Positions 46,449 through 55,661 of a stretch of DNA of 64,000 nt are shown here, piece after piece. Source of the stretch: Streptomyces sp. CG 926 (GTDB lineage Bacteria; Actinomycetota; Actinomycetes; Streptomycetales; Streptomycetaceae). The notes beneath the pieces are model-generated. The model searched no databases and was not told the origin of the DNA. It saw nothing but the letters and a program-made list of their open reading frames with translations. Both the position numbers and the translations under genes were made by a program. The stretch's first letter is position 1, and every line of letters starts with the position of its first letter. The stretch is taken from NCBI RefSeq assembly GCF_003148825.1, contig NZ_QGGZ01000007.1:406108-470107 (forward strand). The letters are read 5' to 3'.

Positions 46449-47831
46449 ATGGCTCCCCTCTCGAAGGCGGGCGCGGCCCTGACCGCGCTCCGCGAGGATC
46501 TTTCCGGTGAGGTCTTCGCCCCGGAGGATCCGGGGTACGACGAGGCCCGGACCGTCTTCAACGCGATGATCGACCGCAGACCCGCCGTCATCGCCCAGTG
46601 CGAGAGCACGGCGGACGTGGTGACGGCGGTGCGTTTCGCGAGGGAACTGGACCTGAACGTCGCCGTGCGCGGCGGCGGGCACAGCGTGGCCGGGATGTCC
46701 CTCAACGACGGTGGCCTGGTCGTGGACCTGCGGCGGATGCACGAGGTGACGGTCCATCCGGCGGCCGGGGCCGCGCACATCGAGGGCGGGGCCACGATGA
46801 GCCACCTGGACCGGGCCTGCGCACCGTACGCGCTGGCCACGACGGGTGGCCGCGCCTCCACCACGGGCGTCGGCGGCTACGTCCTGGGCGGCGGCAGCGG
46901 CTGGCTGGACCGGAAGTTCGGCCTGGCCGTGGACAACCTGCTGGGCGTGGACCTGGTCACCGCCGAGGGCGAGCTGGTCCACGCGACCGCGGAGGAGCAT
47001 CCGGAGCTGTTCTGGGGGCTGCACGGCGGCGGCGGGAACTTCGGCATCGCCACCTCGCTCACCCTGCGCCTGCACGAACTGCCGGTCATGTCGATCGCGA
47101 TGCTGCTGTACCTGCCGGAACGCGGCCCCGAGGTGGTCCGTACGTACCGGGACGTCATCGAGGCCGCCCCGCCCGAGGCCTCGGGCGCCGCGCTCTACAT
47201 CACGGGCCCGCCCGAGGAGTTCGTCCCGCCGCACCTGGTCGGCCGGCTGCTGGCCGGGGCGCTGCTGACGTACGCGGGCCCCGAGGACGAGATGCGGGGG
47301 CTGGCCGAGCCGCTGCTGGCGATCCCCCACGAGTCGGAGATCGTGACGGCCATCCCGTACGCCGATCTCCAGTGCATGATCGACGACCCGCCGGGGATGC
47401 GGAACTACTGGTCGGCCGAGTACCTCACCGGCTGTCCCGACGCCTTCGTGGACGTCTTCTGCGCCCGCGCCGAGGCCATGCCGGTACCGACCGGCACCCA
47501 GCACCTGGTCTTCCCGCAGGGCGGCGCCATCGCCTCCGGCCCGACCGACTACCCGGTGCCGTACCGCGACGCGCCGTGGGCGGTGCACCCGTTCGGGATC
47601 TGGCAGGACACGGCCGACGACGAGCGCTGCCGGCAGTGGGTCAAGGACGTCCGCGCCGACGCCCGGCCGTGGAGCACGGGCGCGGTCTACCTCAACTTCA
47701 CCGGCGACGAGGGCGCGGAGCGGGTGGTCTCGGGCCTCGGCACCGAGAACATGCGGCGACTGGGCGCGCTGAAGCGGCAGTACGACCCGGACAACATCTT
47801 CCGCTTCAACCACAACATCCAGCCCGCCTGA
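46449..47831 (+). CDS. FAD-linked oxidase (BBE-type)
   Basis: A 460-residue flavoprotein. The FAD-binding PCMH domain contains VRGGGHSVAGMS, where the His is the usual covalent FAD anchor, and GGYVLGGGSGWLDRKFGLA. The C-terminal BBE segment ends YDPDNIFRFNHNI. These enzymes oxidise sugars, alkaloids or secondary metabolites with O2. No signal peptide, so probably cytoplasmic. ATG 46449 follows a GAAGGGGG site. It is 102 bp after the GH15 gene and directly upstream of pucR, so the regulator may control it. The second covalent FAD Cys of some homologues is not evident. Confidence 0.92.
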   Translation: MAPLSKAGAALTALREDLSGEVFAPEDPGYDEARTVFNAMIDRRPAVIAQCESTADVVTAVRFARELDLNVAVRGGGHSVAGMSLNDGGLVVDLRRMHEVTVHPAAGAAHIEGGATMSHLDRACAPYALATTGGRASTTGVGGYVLGGGSGWLDRKFGLAVDNLLGVDLVTAEGELVHATAEEHPELFWGLHGGGGNFGIATSLTLRLHELPVMSIAMLLYLPERGPEVVRTYRDVIEAAPPEASGAALYITGPPEEFVPPHLVGRLLAGALLTYAGPEDEMRGLAEPLLAIPHESEIVTAIPYADLQCMIDDPPGMRNYWSAEYLTGCPDAFVDVFCARAEAMPVPTGTQHLVFPQGGAIASGPTDYPVPYRDAPWAVHPFGIWQDTADDERCRQWVKDVRADARPWSTGAVYLNFTGDEGAERVVSGLGTENMRRLGALKRQYDPDNIFRFNHNIQPA

Positions 47832-47866
47832 CGATGGGGACAGGTCTGCCGGTAGCGTCCCGCGAT

Positions 47867-49489
47867 ATGGAAAACCAGGGCGGGATCACGGTTCAGCGGG
47901 CACTGGAGCTGCCGGGGCTGCGCGGCGGACTGCCGGAGGTGGTGGCCTGCGCCGACCGTCTGGGGCGGACCGTCCGCTGGGTGCACGCGGGCGAGGTCCC
48001 CAACATCGCCTCCCTGCTCAAGGGCGGTGAGTTGCTGCTGACCACGGGCCTGGGTCTCGGCACCCGGCCGGCCGAGCAGCGGGCCTTCGTACGGCGCCTC
48101 GCGGACCGCGGGATCGCCGCGCTGGTCGTCGAACTGGGCCCGCGCTTCACCCGACTGCCCGCCACGATCGTGGAGACCGCGCGCTCGGCGGGGCTGCCCC
48201 TGGTCCAACTCCACCGGGAGGTCCCCTTCGTCGCCGTCACGGAGGAGGTCCACACCGAGATCGTCAACCACCACTACGCCCTGCTCCAACGGGCCGAGGA
48301 GGTCCACCGCCGCTGTACGGAGGCCCTGCTGGGCGGTGGGGGCATCCCGCAGGTGCTGCGGATCCTGGCCGACTTCACGGGCAACCCGGTCTTCCTGGAG
48401 ACCCCCGACGGGCAGCTCCTGTACGCCGCCGGCAGCGCGGCGGGGGACGCGGGGGCGGACCCGCTCCAGGTGTGGGAGGGCCTACGCGGCCAACGCGAGG
48501 CCGAACCGGCCACGAACACGGTGGTGGTCGACGTCCCGGGCGGGGGCCACGGCACGGGCTCGGTCCGGGCCCGGGTGGTCCTGGTCGGGGTCTCGGCACC
48601 GCTGCTCCCGGTGCACCGGATGGCGGCCGAACGCACGGCGGGCGTCCTGGCCGTCGTCCTGATGCAGGCGCGGCAGGAGGAGGAGCTGGCGGCGCGCGGC
48701 CGCGGTGACTTCCTGACGGACCTGGCGGAGGGCCGCATCTCGGCGGAGGACGCCCCGGCGCAGGCCCGCGTCCTGGGTTTCAAGCCGGGCGGCGGTCCGC
48801 TGCTGCCGGTGGTGATGCGGCTGGGCTCGGACCTCGGGCCGTCCGGGAACTGGGCCGTCCTGGCCCGTGCGGTGCTGGAGGAGCTGTCGTCGGTCGGCGT
48901 CCCGGTCCTGCTGGGTGTCCGCCCGGTCGAGGGCCGGGTGCCGCTGCTGGTCTCGCTGCGCGCGGAGTCGGAACGTACGGCGGTCGCGGACCGGGTGTCG
49001 GCCGCGCTGCGGGCGGGCGTCGAGCGGGCGGGCCTGGACCGGGCCGACGCCCCGCCGGCGGTGGTCGTCGGCGTGGCGGGTGGCTGGGCGGCCGCCTCGG
49101 CGGGCCTGCGGCACGCGGCGGAGACGGCCACGGCGGCCCACGGCCTGCCGGCGCGCCCCTGGTACGACGCCCGGCGCCTGGACATCGACCTGTTGCTGTG
49201 GCGGTTGCGCGAACACCCCGACCTGGCGGCCTTCGTGGACCGCGCGATCGGTCCGCTGCGCACGCACGACACGACCTCGCGGCCGCCGCTGCTGCCCACG
49301 CTGGAGACGTACCTGGCCCACGCGGGCCGCAAGGCGGAGACGGCGCGTGAGCTGCACCTGAATCGGCAGACGCTGTACAACCGGCTGGCCCGTATCTCGG
49401 AGCTCCTGGGCACGGACCTGGACGACCCGGAGACGGTCCTCTCCCTGAGCCTGGCCCTCCGCGCCCGCCGCCACGCCGGCCCTTCTTGA
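47867..49489 (+). CDS. PucR-family transcriptional regulator
   Basis: A 540-residue regulator. The N-terminal PucR domain (about 10-130) has ITVQRALELPGLRGGLPEVV and ASLLKGGELLLTTGLGLG. A GAF/GGDEF-like middle domain follows, and the C-terminal HTH_30 domain has TARELHLNRQTLYNRLARIS. PucR proteins regulate purine or other nitrogen catabolism by ligand binding. No SD; TAGCGT ends 8 nt before ATG 47867, so the transcript may be leaderless. It lies 35 bp after the FAD oxidase gene, pointing to a local target. Confidence 0.92.
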   Translation: MENQGGITVQRALELPGLRGGLPEVVACADRLGRTVRWVHAGEVPNIASLLKGGELLLTTGLGLGTRPAEQRAFVRRLADRGIAALVVELGPRFTRLPATIVETARSAGLPLVQLHREVPFVAVTEEVHTEIVNHHYALLQRAEEVHRRCTEALLGGGGIPQVLRILADFTGNPVFLETPDGQLLYAAGSAAGDAGADPLQVWEGLRGQREAEPATNTVVVDVPGGGHGTGSVRARVVLVGVSAPLLPVHRMAAERTAGVLAVVLMQARQEEELAARGRGDFLTDLAEGRISAEDAPAQARVLGFKPGGGPLLPVVMRLGSDLGPSGNWAVLARAVLEELSSVGVPVLLGVRPVEGRVPLLVSLRAESERTAVADRVSAALRAGVERAGLDRADAPPAVVVGVAGGWAAASAGLRHAAETATAAHGLPARPWYDARRLDIDLLLWRLREHPDLAAFVDRAIGPLRTHDTTSRPPLLPTLETYLAHAGRKAETARELHLNRQTLYNRLARISELLGTDLDDPETVLSLSLALRARRHAGPS

Positions 49490-49919
49490 CGCGTTCCTCG
49501 CACCGCTCGGCCCCTGAGGGCCTCGCGGGCTTCGGTCCGCTGCGCCGGACTCCGTCCGTCGATCCCGCGGCCACCGCACACCCGGCCTCGCCCGCGTTCA
49601 GGGCGCGCGGCCGGGGCTGCGTCCGCCCTTCCCGTCTCGCCGATCCTTCAGGGGCGGAGCCCCGCCTGTTCCAGCCCCGCCGGCGTTTGAGGCGCGGGGC
49701 CCGGGGCGGAGCCCCGCAGCGGCGCCGCGCCCGGCTGTGTGGCCGTGGGTGGCCCTGCGGGGCTGACCCCTACCCGCCCTTCCACCGTTTCCCGGGCCCT
49801 GCCCGGACCCGCGCCTCAACGCCGGCGAGGCTGAAAGACCAGCCCCGCCGGCGTTTGAGGCGCGGGGGTTCGGGGGCGGAGCCCCCGGGTCGGGACGGCG
49901 CGCCACCCCCGCCCGGAGG
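49490..49919. repeat. Intergenic region with three copies of the dispersed palindromic repeat
   Basis: Between the convergent PucR and glycosyltransferase genes. Full copies lie at 49671-49717 and 49839-49889, and an inverted copy of the core at 49811-49833. The inverted and direct copies together can form a stem of about 22 bp, which would work as a two-way terminator. The rest of the 430 bp, including a degenerate GC-rich stretch at 49590-49650, has no gene I can support. Confidence 0.75.
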
Positions 49920-51041
49920 CTACCGACGGCGTTCCATCAGTTCGTCGTAGACGGACAGGACCTGCGCCACCGTGTCGTCCTCCGACGGCCACGTCGCGGC
50001 CTGCACGCGCCCCGCGGCCGCCAGCGCGGCCCGGCGGTCCGGGTCGGACAGCAGGCCGGTCACGGCCGAGGCGAGCGGCCCCGCCTCGCCCGGCGGGACC
50101 AGGACCGCGCCCTCCCCCAACAGCTCCGGGACGCCGCCCACCGCCGTGGCCACCAGCGGTACGCCCGCCCGCAGGGCCTCCTGCGCCAGCAGCGCCCGCG
50201 CCTCCCACCGGCTCGGCAGCACCGCCAGGTCCGCCGCCGCCAGCAGTTGCGCCGCGTCCCGGCGGCGCCCCAGCAGCCGTACCGGCAGTCCCTCCGCCTC
50301 GATCCGCCGGGAGAGCTCCGCCCGCAGCGGCCCCTCCCCCGCGATCACCAGCAGCGGTGCCGGGTCCAGGCCGCGCCACTCCCGCGCCGCGTCCAGCAGC
50401 ACGGAGTACCCCCGGTGCGGCACCAGGCTGCCGACGGCGATCAGCAGCGGCCGTTCCACCGCGCCGAGTTCCGCCCGTACCTTGTCGGGGTCGGTCGCCG
50501 CCTCCGGTCCCGCCGGCTCGGTCGGTACCGCCACCGGGGCCAGTCGCGCATCCTTGGCGCCCCGCAGCCGTGCCACGTCCACCTGGTCCGAGGAGGCTCC
50601 GAGCACCACCGCCGCGGCGCGGGCGACGTGTCGTTCCAGCATCCGGCTGAGCCGTCCGAGCGCTCCGGCCGCCGTCGGGCCCTCGCCGTGCCAGCTCACC
50701 ACCAACGGCACCCGGCGCCCCCGTATGGCCAGGGCGGCGCGCATCCCGGCGCGTACGCCGTGCGCGTGCACGAGGTCGGCTCCGGCGCAGGCGGCCCGCA
50801 GCACGCTGACCGCGTCGGGGGCGAACTGCGCCCCGGCACCGGTGAAGTCGTACTCCCCCTCCGCCTGGACGGGCGCGCACACCGTGACCCGTACCCCGCG
50901 CGCGGCGAGGCCGGTCGCGAGCGACCGTACGTGCGCGCTGCTGCCCGCGCCCGCACCGGTGCCGAGTACTTGCACGGTGCGCAGCGGCGGCCGGCCGTAG
51001 GGCTGGGCCGGGAGGGAGGTGGAGACCGGGGAGCTGCTCAC
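49920..51041 (-). CDS. Glycosyltransferase family 4 protein
   Basis: A 373-residue GT-B-fold enzyme. The N-terminal half has a Rossmann start (VQVLGTGAGAGSSAHVRSLATGL) and HAHGVRAG; the C-terminal half has LIAVGSLVPHRGYSVLLDAA, then GEGPLR, LLGRRRD and the donor-binding EX7E-type segment SRWEARALLAQEALRAG followed by VATAVGGVPELL. Sugar and acceptor unknown. GTG 51041 has GGAG 9 nt upstream; the frame is open to 51170, where a longer start would include the intergenic hairpin region. It lies next to recN, same strand. Confidence 0.88.
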   Translation of the reverse strand: MSSSPVSTSLPAQPYGRPPLRTVQVLGTGAGAGSSAHVRSLATGLAARGVRVTVCAPVQAEGEYDFTGAGAQFAPDAVSVLRAACAGADLVHAHGVRAGMRAALAIRGRRVPLVVSWHGEGPTAAGALGRLSRMLERHVARAAAVVLGASSDQVDVARLRGAKDARLAPVAVPTEPAGPEAATDPDKVRAELGAVERPLLIAVGSLVPHRGYSVLLDAAREWRGLDPAPLLVIAGEGPLRAELSRRIEAEGLPVRLLGRRRDAAQLLAAADLAVLPSRWEARALLAQEALRAGVPLVATAVGGVPELLGEGAVLVPPGEAGPLASAVTGLLSDPDRRAALAAAGRVQAATWPSEDDTVAQVLSVYDELMERRR

Positions 51042-51180
51042 GGGCCGAAGCTCCAGGGTGAGGGAGTCAGAGACGTCGCCAAGGATGCCAGTCCGCACGC
51101 GCGTTCCGGGACCATACGGGTGCGGATCCCGTACGAGATACCGCAGGACGCGCCTCAGCCTCACCCACACGGACTATCCC

Positions 51181-51232
51181 TTCGCCGTACCGGGTACGGC
51201 GAAGGGCTCGGAACGCCGAGCGTTCCGAGCCC
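51181..51232 (-). terminator. Tandem terminator hairpins after recN
   Basis: Two perfect hairpins side by side: TTCGCCGTACC and complement (51181-51203), then GGGCTCGGAACG and complement around a 5-nt loop (51204-51232), 15 bp past the recN stop. Confidence 0.85.
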
Positions 51233-51246
51233 CACCGTCGTACGTT

Positions 51247-52983
51247 TCACGCGTCCGCGCGCGCCGCGGCCAGCAGTTCCTCGGCGTGTGCCCGCGCCGA
51301 GACCGAGTCCTCGTGGCCGGCCAGCATGCGCGAGAGCTCACGGATACGGTCCTCGCCCTCCAGGACGGTGACCCCGGAGCGCGTGACGGATCCGTCGTTG
51401 GTCTTCTCGACGAGCAGCTGACGGTCCGCGAAGGCCGCCACCTGCGGCAGGTGCGTGACGACCACGACCTGCGCCGACTTGGCCAGCTTCGCCAGCCGCC
51501 GGCCCACCTCGACGGCGGCCTTGCCGCCGACGCCCGCGTCGACCTCGTCGAAGAGGTAGGTGGGTACCGGGTCGGAGCCCGCGAAGACGACCTCGACGGC
51601 GAGCATCACCCGGGACAGCTCACCGCCCGAGGCGCCCTTGGCGATCGGTCGCGGCTGGGCGCCCGGGTGCGGGGCCAGCAGCAGTTCGACCTCGTCCGCG
51701 CCCGACGGGCCGTAGGCGACGGGGCGGCCGTCCACGTCCACGCCGTCGGGGTCGTCGGACTGCCGGACGTCGATGGTCACGCGGGCGTGCGGCATCGCAA
51801 GCGAGGCCAGCTCCTCCGTCACCGCGGAGGCGAAGCGGGTCGCCGCCTCCACCCGCGCGTCGGTCAGCGCCTGTGCCAGCAGCGACAGTTCGCAGCGCAG
51901 CCCGTCCCGCTCCGCGGTCAGTTCGGTGATCCGCTCGTCGTCGCCGTCCAGTTCCAGCAGCCGCGCCGCGCCCTGCTGGGCCCACTCCAGTACGGCGTCC
52001 ACGGTGCCCTCGGAGCCGTACTTGCGGGTGAGCTGCGTCAGGGCGGCCCGCCGCTCCTCGACCGCGGCCAGTCGCAGCGGATCGGCGTCCAGGTCGTCGG
52101 CGTAGCCCGCCAGCTCCCCGGCCACGTCGGACAGCAGGATGCCCAGCTCCCCGATCCGTTCGGCGAGCGCGCCGAGGGCCGGGTCGTGGGAGCGTACGGA
52201 TTCCAGGGCCCGGTGGGCGCCCGCGACGAGCATGTTCGCGTCGATGGCCTCCGGGTCCTCGGGGTTGCCCGCGAGCGCGGCGTGCGCCAGCTGCGCCGCC
52301 GAGGCCAGCGATTCGGCGTGTCCCAGGCGCTCCGCCTCGGCCGCGAGCTCGGTGTCCTCGCCGGCCACCGGCTCCACGGCCGCGATCTCGTCCAGCCCGA
52401 AGCGCAGCAGGTCGGCCTCCTGGGCCCGTTCCCGGGCCCGGGTGGTGATCTCCTCCAGCTCCACGGCGACCGCGCGGAGCCTGCGGTAGGCCGAGCCGTA
52501 CTTCTCCAGGGGGACGGCGACGGCGTCCCCGGCGTACCGGTCGAGGGCCTGCCGCTGCCGGGCGGGGCGCAGCAGCCCCTGCTGGTCGGTCTGCCCGTGC
52601 ACGGCGACCAGGTCGTCGGCGAGTTCGCCGAGCAGGCCGACGGGCACGGAGCGGCCGCCGACGTGGGCGCGCGAGCGGCCCTCGGCGGACACGGTCCGGC
52701 TGATCAGCAGGGCGCCGTCGTCGAGCTCGGCCCCGGCCTCCTCGGCGCGTACGGCGGCGGCGGCGTCCGGGCGCATGACGATGCGGCCCTCGACCACCGC
52801 GGCCTTGGCCCCGATCCGTACCAGGGCCGGGTCGGCGCGACCGCCGAGCAGCAGCCCGAGGCTGGTGACGACCATCGTCTTGCCCGCGCCGGTCTCGCCG
52901 GTCACCGCGGTGAATCCGGGCGACAGCTCGACCACCGCGTCGTCGATGACCCCGAGCGACCGTATCCGCATCTCCTCAAGCAC
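51247..52983 (-). CDS. recN: DNA repair protein RecN
   Basis: A 578-residue SMC-like ATPase for double-strand break repair. The N-terminus has LGVIDDAVVELSPGFTAVTG and the P-loop GETGAGKT. Long coiled-coil helices fill the middle. The C-terminus has the ABC signature GASGGELSRVMLAVEV, the Walker B segment TYLFDEVDAGVGG and a final His-switch strand. GTG 52983 (VLEEMRIRSL) fits homologues I recall; ATG 53007 or 53016 is also possible. The palindrome GTTCGAAC at 53039 is a single half-like SOS element, not a full LexA site. Confidence 0.95.
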   Translation of the reverse strand: MLEEMRIRSLGVIDDAVVELSPGFTAVTGETGAGKTMVVTSLGLLLGGRADPALVRIGAKAAVVEGRIVMRPDAAAAVRAEEAGAELDDGALLISRTVSAEGRSRAHVGGRSVPVGLLGELADDLVAVHGQTDQQGLLRPARQRQALDRYAGDAVAVPLEKYGSAYRRLRAVAVELEEITTRARERAQEADLLRFGLDEIAAVEPVAGEDTELAAEAERLGHAESLASAAQLAHAALAGNPEDPEAIDANMLVAGAHRALESVRSHDPALGALAERIGELGILLSDVAGELAGYADDLDADPLRLAAVEERRAALTQLTRKYGSEGTVDAVLEWAQQGAARLLELDGDDERITELTAERDGLRCELSLLAQALTDARVEAATRFASAVTEELASLAMPHARVTIDVRQSDDPDGVDVDGRPVAYGPSGADEVELLLAPHPGAQPRPIAKGASGGELSRVMLAVEVVFAGSDPVPTYLFDEVDAGVGGKAAVEVGRRLAKLAKSAQVVVVTHLPQVAAFADRQLLVEKTNDGSVTRSGVTVLEGEDRIRELSRMLAGHEDSVSARAHAEELLAAARADA

Positions 52984-53078
52984 GGGACGACGATACCGAG
53001 GTTTCATGGGTGCCATGTGACGTCACCCGTTCCGAGTTGTTCGAACGGATATGCTATTAGAGTGGTGTGAGCTGCGCC

Positions 53079-54032
53079 TCAGTGCGGCGCCCCACGCCAA
53101 CCCGACACCGGCAGCGCGAACTTGGCGACGAGCCGGTCCGTGAAGGACGCGTGGTGCAGGCGGGCGAGCCGCACCGGAACGGCACCTCGCCGTACCTCGA
53201 CCCGCGCCCCGGCGGGCAACTCCAGCGTGCGCCGCCCGTCGCACCACAGCACGCCGTGCGGAGTACCGCTCTGCACCTCGACCGCCAGCACCGAGGTCGG
53301 CGAGGTCACCAGGGGCTTCGCGAACAGCGCGTGCGCGCTGATCGGCACCATCAGCAGCGCCTCCACCTCCGGCCAGACCACCGGCCCGCCCGCGGAGAAG
53401 GCGTAGGCCGTGGAGCCCGTCGGAGTCGCGCAGACGATCCCGTCGCAGCCGAAGCCGGTCACCGGGCGCCCGTCGATCTCCAGGACCACCTCCAGCATCC
53501 GCTCCGGGGACACCTTCTGGACGGCGGCCTCGTTCAGCGCCCAGTCCCGGTGGAGCACATCGCCGTTCGTCCGCACGATCACGTCGAGGGTCATCCGCTC
53601 CTCGACCTCGTACGAGCGCGTCACCACCCGGTCCACGACCTTGTCCAGGTCGTCGCGCTCGGCCTCGGCGAGGAAGCCCACCCGGCCCAGGTTCACACCC
53701 AGCATCGGCACCCCCGAGGCACGCGCGAACTCCGCGCCCCGCAGCAGGGTCCCGTCACCGCCGAGCACGATGAGCAGCTCACAGCCGTCGAGAGCCCCCG
53801 GGGTGTACTCGGTGACCAGCTCCACCTCGGCGGGCAGCGGCAGGTCCACCGCCTCGTGCTCCATGACGCGCACGCCCAGCCCGCATCTCAGCAGACCCTG
53901 CACCACCAGCTCGGCGCTGCGGATGGCCGCCGGCCGTCCGGTGTGCGCGAGCAGGAAGACCGTCCGCCCTTCCCCCGAAAGTCCGGAACCCGAAGTCGAA
54001 ACCGATCCCGCTGTACCCGATGAATCTGTCAC
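53079..54032 (-). CDS. nadK: NAD kinase
   Basis: A 317-residue enzyme that phosphorylates NAD to NADP. Seen: the GGDGT motif in LLIVLGGDGTLLRGAE, NLGRVGFLAE, the NE-A motif in ALNEAAVQK, and GDG-like CDGIVCATPTGSTAY with the Gly/Ser/Thr loop. The first 25 residues are Ser/Gly-rich and variable. The GTG start overlaps the tlyA stop as GTGA. The tlyA-nadK-recN order is conserved in actinobacteria. Confidence 0.97.
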   Translation of the reverse strand: MTDSSGTAGSVSTSGSGLSGEGRTVFLLAHTGRPAAIRSAELVVQGLLRCGLGVRVMEHEAVDLPLPAEVELVTEYTPGALDGCELLIVLGGDGTLLRGAEFARASGVPMLGVNLGRVGFLAEAERDDLDKVVDRVVTRSYEVEERMTLDVIVRTNGDVLHRDWALNEAAVQKVSPERMLEVVLEIDGRPVTGFGCDGIVCATPTGSTAYAFSAGGPVVWPEVEALLMVPISAHALFAKPLVTSPTSVLAVEVQSGTPHGVLWCDGRRTLELPAGARVEVRRGAVPVRLARLHHASFTDRLVAKFALPVSGWRGAPH

Positions 54033-54844
54033 TGCGGCCCCTCCGCCACTGCACGGTCAACATCCGCCGGGTCGAGTGCCGGTGCCCCCGCCCGCAGCCA
54101 CAGAAAGTACTCGACGTTCCCCGACGGCCCCGGCAGCGGACTCGCCGTCACCCCGAGAACACCCAGTCCGAGCTTCCCCGCCTGCGCCGCGACCTCGCGC
54201 ACGGCCTCGGCCCGCAGCTCCGGGCTGCGCACCACGCCGCCGCTGCCCAGCCGGTCCTTGCCGACCTCGAACTGCGGCTTGACCATCAGCACCAGGTCCG
54301 CGTCCGGCGCGCAGCAGCGCACCAGCGCCGGCAGCACCAGACCGATGGAAATGAAGGACAGGTCCCCGACGACCAGGTCGACCGGCAGCCCGTCGAGCTG
54401 CTCCACCGTCAGCTCGCGCACGTTCGTACGGTCCTTGACCGTGACCCGGTCGTCGCTCTGCAGCGACCAGGCCAGCTGCCCGTAGCCGACGTCCACGGCC
54501 ATCACATGGGCCACGCCCGCGCGCAGCAGCACGTCGGTGAACCCGCCGGTGGAGGCGCCGGCGTCCAGCGCGCGGCGACCCTCGACGGCCAGCCCCTGCG
54601 GCCGGAAGGCCGCCAGCGCGCCGGCCAGCTTGTGGCCGCCCCGGGAGACGTAGTCGGGATCGCTGTCGTCCGCGCGGACCACCAGGGCCGCGCTGGTCTC
54701 CACCTGGGTGGCCGGCTTGGTCGCGGTGGTGCCGCCCACGGTCACCCGGCCCGCGGCGATCAGCTGCGCGGCGTGCTCGCGCGAGCGGGCCATGCTGCGG
54801 CGTACCAGTTCGGCGTCCAGGCGGCGGCGTGCCACTCCTGCCAC
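54029..54844 (-). CDS. tlyA: TlyA: rRNA 2'-O-methyltransferase
   Basis: A 271-residue enzyme. An N-terminal S4 domain (RRRLDAELVRRSMARSREHA, to about residue 60) is followed by an FtsJ-like SAM methyltransferase domain with RALDAGASTGGFTDVLL and VGDLSFISI. A catalytic Lys lies in RGGHKLAGAL and another in VKPQFEVGK, matching the K-D-K pattern. In mycobacteria TlyA methylates C1409 of 16S and C1920 of 23S rRNA, giving capreomycin sensitivity. GTG 54844 opens the S4 domain. Confidence 0.95.
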   Translation of the reverse strand: MAGVARRRLDAELVRRSMARSREHAAQLIAAGRVTVGGTTATKPATQVETSAALVVRADDSDPDYVSRGGHKLAGALAAFRPQGLAVEGRRALDAGASTGGFTDVLLRAGVAHVMAVDVGYGQLAWSLQSDDRVTVKDRTNVRELTVEQLDGLPVDLVVGDLSFISIGLVLPALVRCCAPDADLVLMVKPQFEVGKDRLGSGGVVRSPELRAEAVREVAAQAGKLGLGVLGVTASPLPGPSGNVEYFLWLRAGAPALDPADVDRAVAEGPQ

Positions 54845-54851
54845 GTTCGGT

Positions 54852-55130
54852 TCAGCTCCTGTTTTCGTACGGTCCGGGGACGGGCGGTGCGTCCAGCGCG
54901 GTCAGCGCCTCACGCAGCCCCCGGTGCACATCCTCGTACACCTCGACGTGTCCGTCCGCCGCGAGGTGGTCGGCGGCCGCCAGGCGCGCCAGGTGCGCGT
55001 CCACGCCGGCGTGGCCGGTGGGCGTGCGTACGACGCCCAGCGCCACGGGCCCGGCGGCCTCGGCGGGCTCGGCGGGCTCGGCGGGCTCGGCGGAGGCTTC
55101 GACCGGGGGGTCGGCGGCTTCGTCGGTCAT
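54852..55130 (-). CDS. Small conserved hypothetical protein upstream of tlyA
   Basis: A 92-residue protein. The N-terminus is acidic with AEPAEPAEPAEA repeats, encoded by a GGGCTCGGC tandem repeat. The C-terminal half (GHAGVDAHLARLAAADHLAADG, then YEDVHRGLREAL) is a helical segment seen upstream of tlyA in other Streptomyces, from memory. No enzyme motif. It ends 7 bp before the tlyA start and is probably the first gene of the tlyA-nadK-recN operon. Function unknown. Confidence 0.75.
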   Translation of the reverse strand: MTDEAADPPVEASAEPAEPAEPAEAAGPVALGVVRTPTGHAGVDAHLARLAAADHLAADGHVEVYEDVHRGLREALTALDAPPVPGPYENRS

Positions 55131-55194
55131 GCCCCGACGCTACCCCGAAGCGCCCCGCGACCACGCATGGCTCTGCGGTACGGTCGTGATCACG

Positions 55195-55542
55195 ATGGCT
55201 ACGATCCAGGAGTGCCGTGAAGCACTCGACAACCTCTCCGGCAATCTCGCACGGGCCGACGACGGCGTGCGCGGCGCGGCCGCGTTCGACCGCTCCCTGA
55301 GCTGCCACATCACCGACCTGGACCAGACGTTCACGGGCCGCCTCGACACGGGCCGGATCCAGGTGGACGCGGTCGCTCCGGGCCCGCCCGCGAAGAAGGC
55401 GCAGATCCGGCTCGCGATGACGGGCGACGACCTCGTGGCCCTGGTCGCGGGCGAGCTGAAGTTCGCGAAGGCCTGGGCCTCGGGCCGAGTCAAACTCGAA
55501 GCCGGCTTCCGCGACCTCCTCCGCCTGAAAAGCATGCTCTAG
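55195..55542 (+). CDS. SCP-2 sterol-transfer family protein
   Basis: A 115-residue protein that is nearly all one SCP-2 fold: a LSCHITDLDQTFTGRL strand pair, then the typical MTGDDLVALVAGELKFAKAW and a C-terminal FRDLLRLKSML. These bind hydrophobic ligands such as sterols or fatty acyl-CoA. ATG 55195 is chosen; GTG 55186 is the other start. It is divergent from the tlyA group and convergent with the ABC ATPase gene. Confidence 0.88.
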   Translation: MATIQECREALDNLSGNLARADDGVRGAAAFDRSLSCHITDLDQTFTGRLDTGRIQVDAVAPGPPAKKAQIRLAMTGDDLVALVAGELKFAKAWASGRVKLEAGFRDLLRLKSML

Positions 55543-55568
55543 CGCCCTTCCACCCCGCCGGCCGTACT

Positions 55569-55633
55569 TCAGCCCCGCCGGCGATTGAGGCGCGGGGGTC
55601 CGGGGGCGGCGCCCCCGGCAACGGTGCCGCACC
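55569..55633. repeat. Dispersed palindromic repeat copy
   Basis: Core CCGCCGGCGATTGAGGCGCG followed by GGGGTCCGGGGGCGGCGCCCCCGG in two steps, then AACGGTGCCGCAC. It is 29 bp past the ABC ATPase stop and shares its tail with the copy at 12934. Confidence 0.85.
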
Positions 55634-55661
55634 GGCAGCGAACCGCCACCCGGGCCGGAGG

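Noticed and set aside
44442..47813. Long open frame on the minus strand opposite the GH15 and FAD oxidase genes
   Set aside because: Same GC-bias artefact; both plus-strand genes have clear family motifs.
53029..53046. SOS (LexA) box upstream of recN
   Set aside because: Only the short palindrome GTTCGAAC is present. The full TCGAAC-N4-GTTCGA arrangement is missing; the left half reads GTTCCG.
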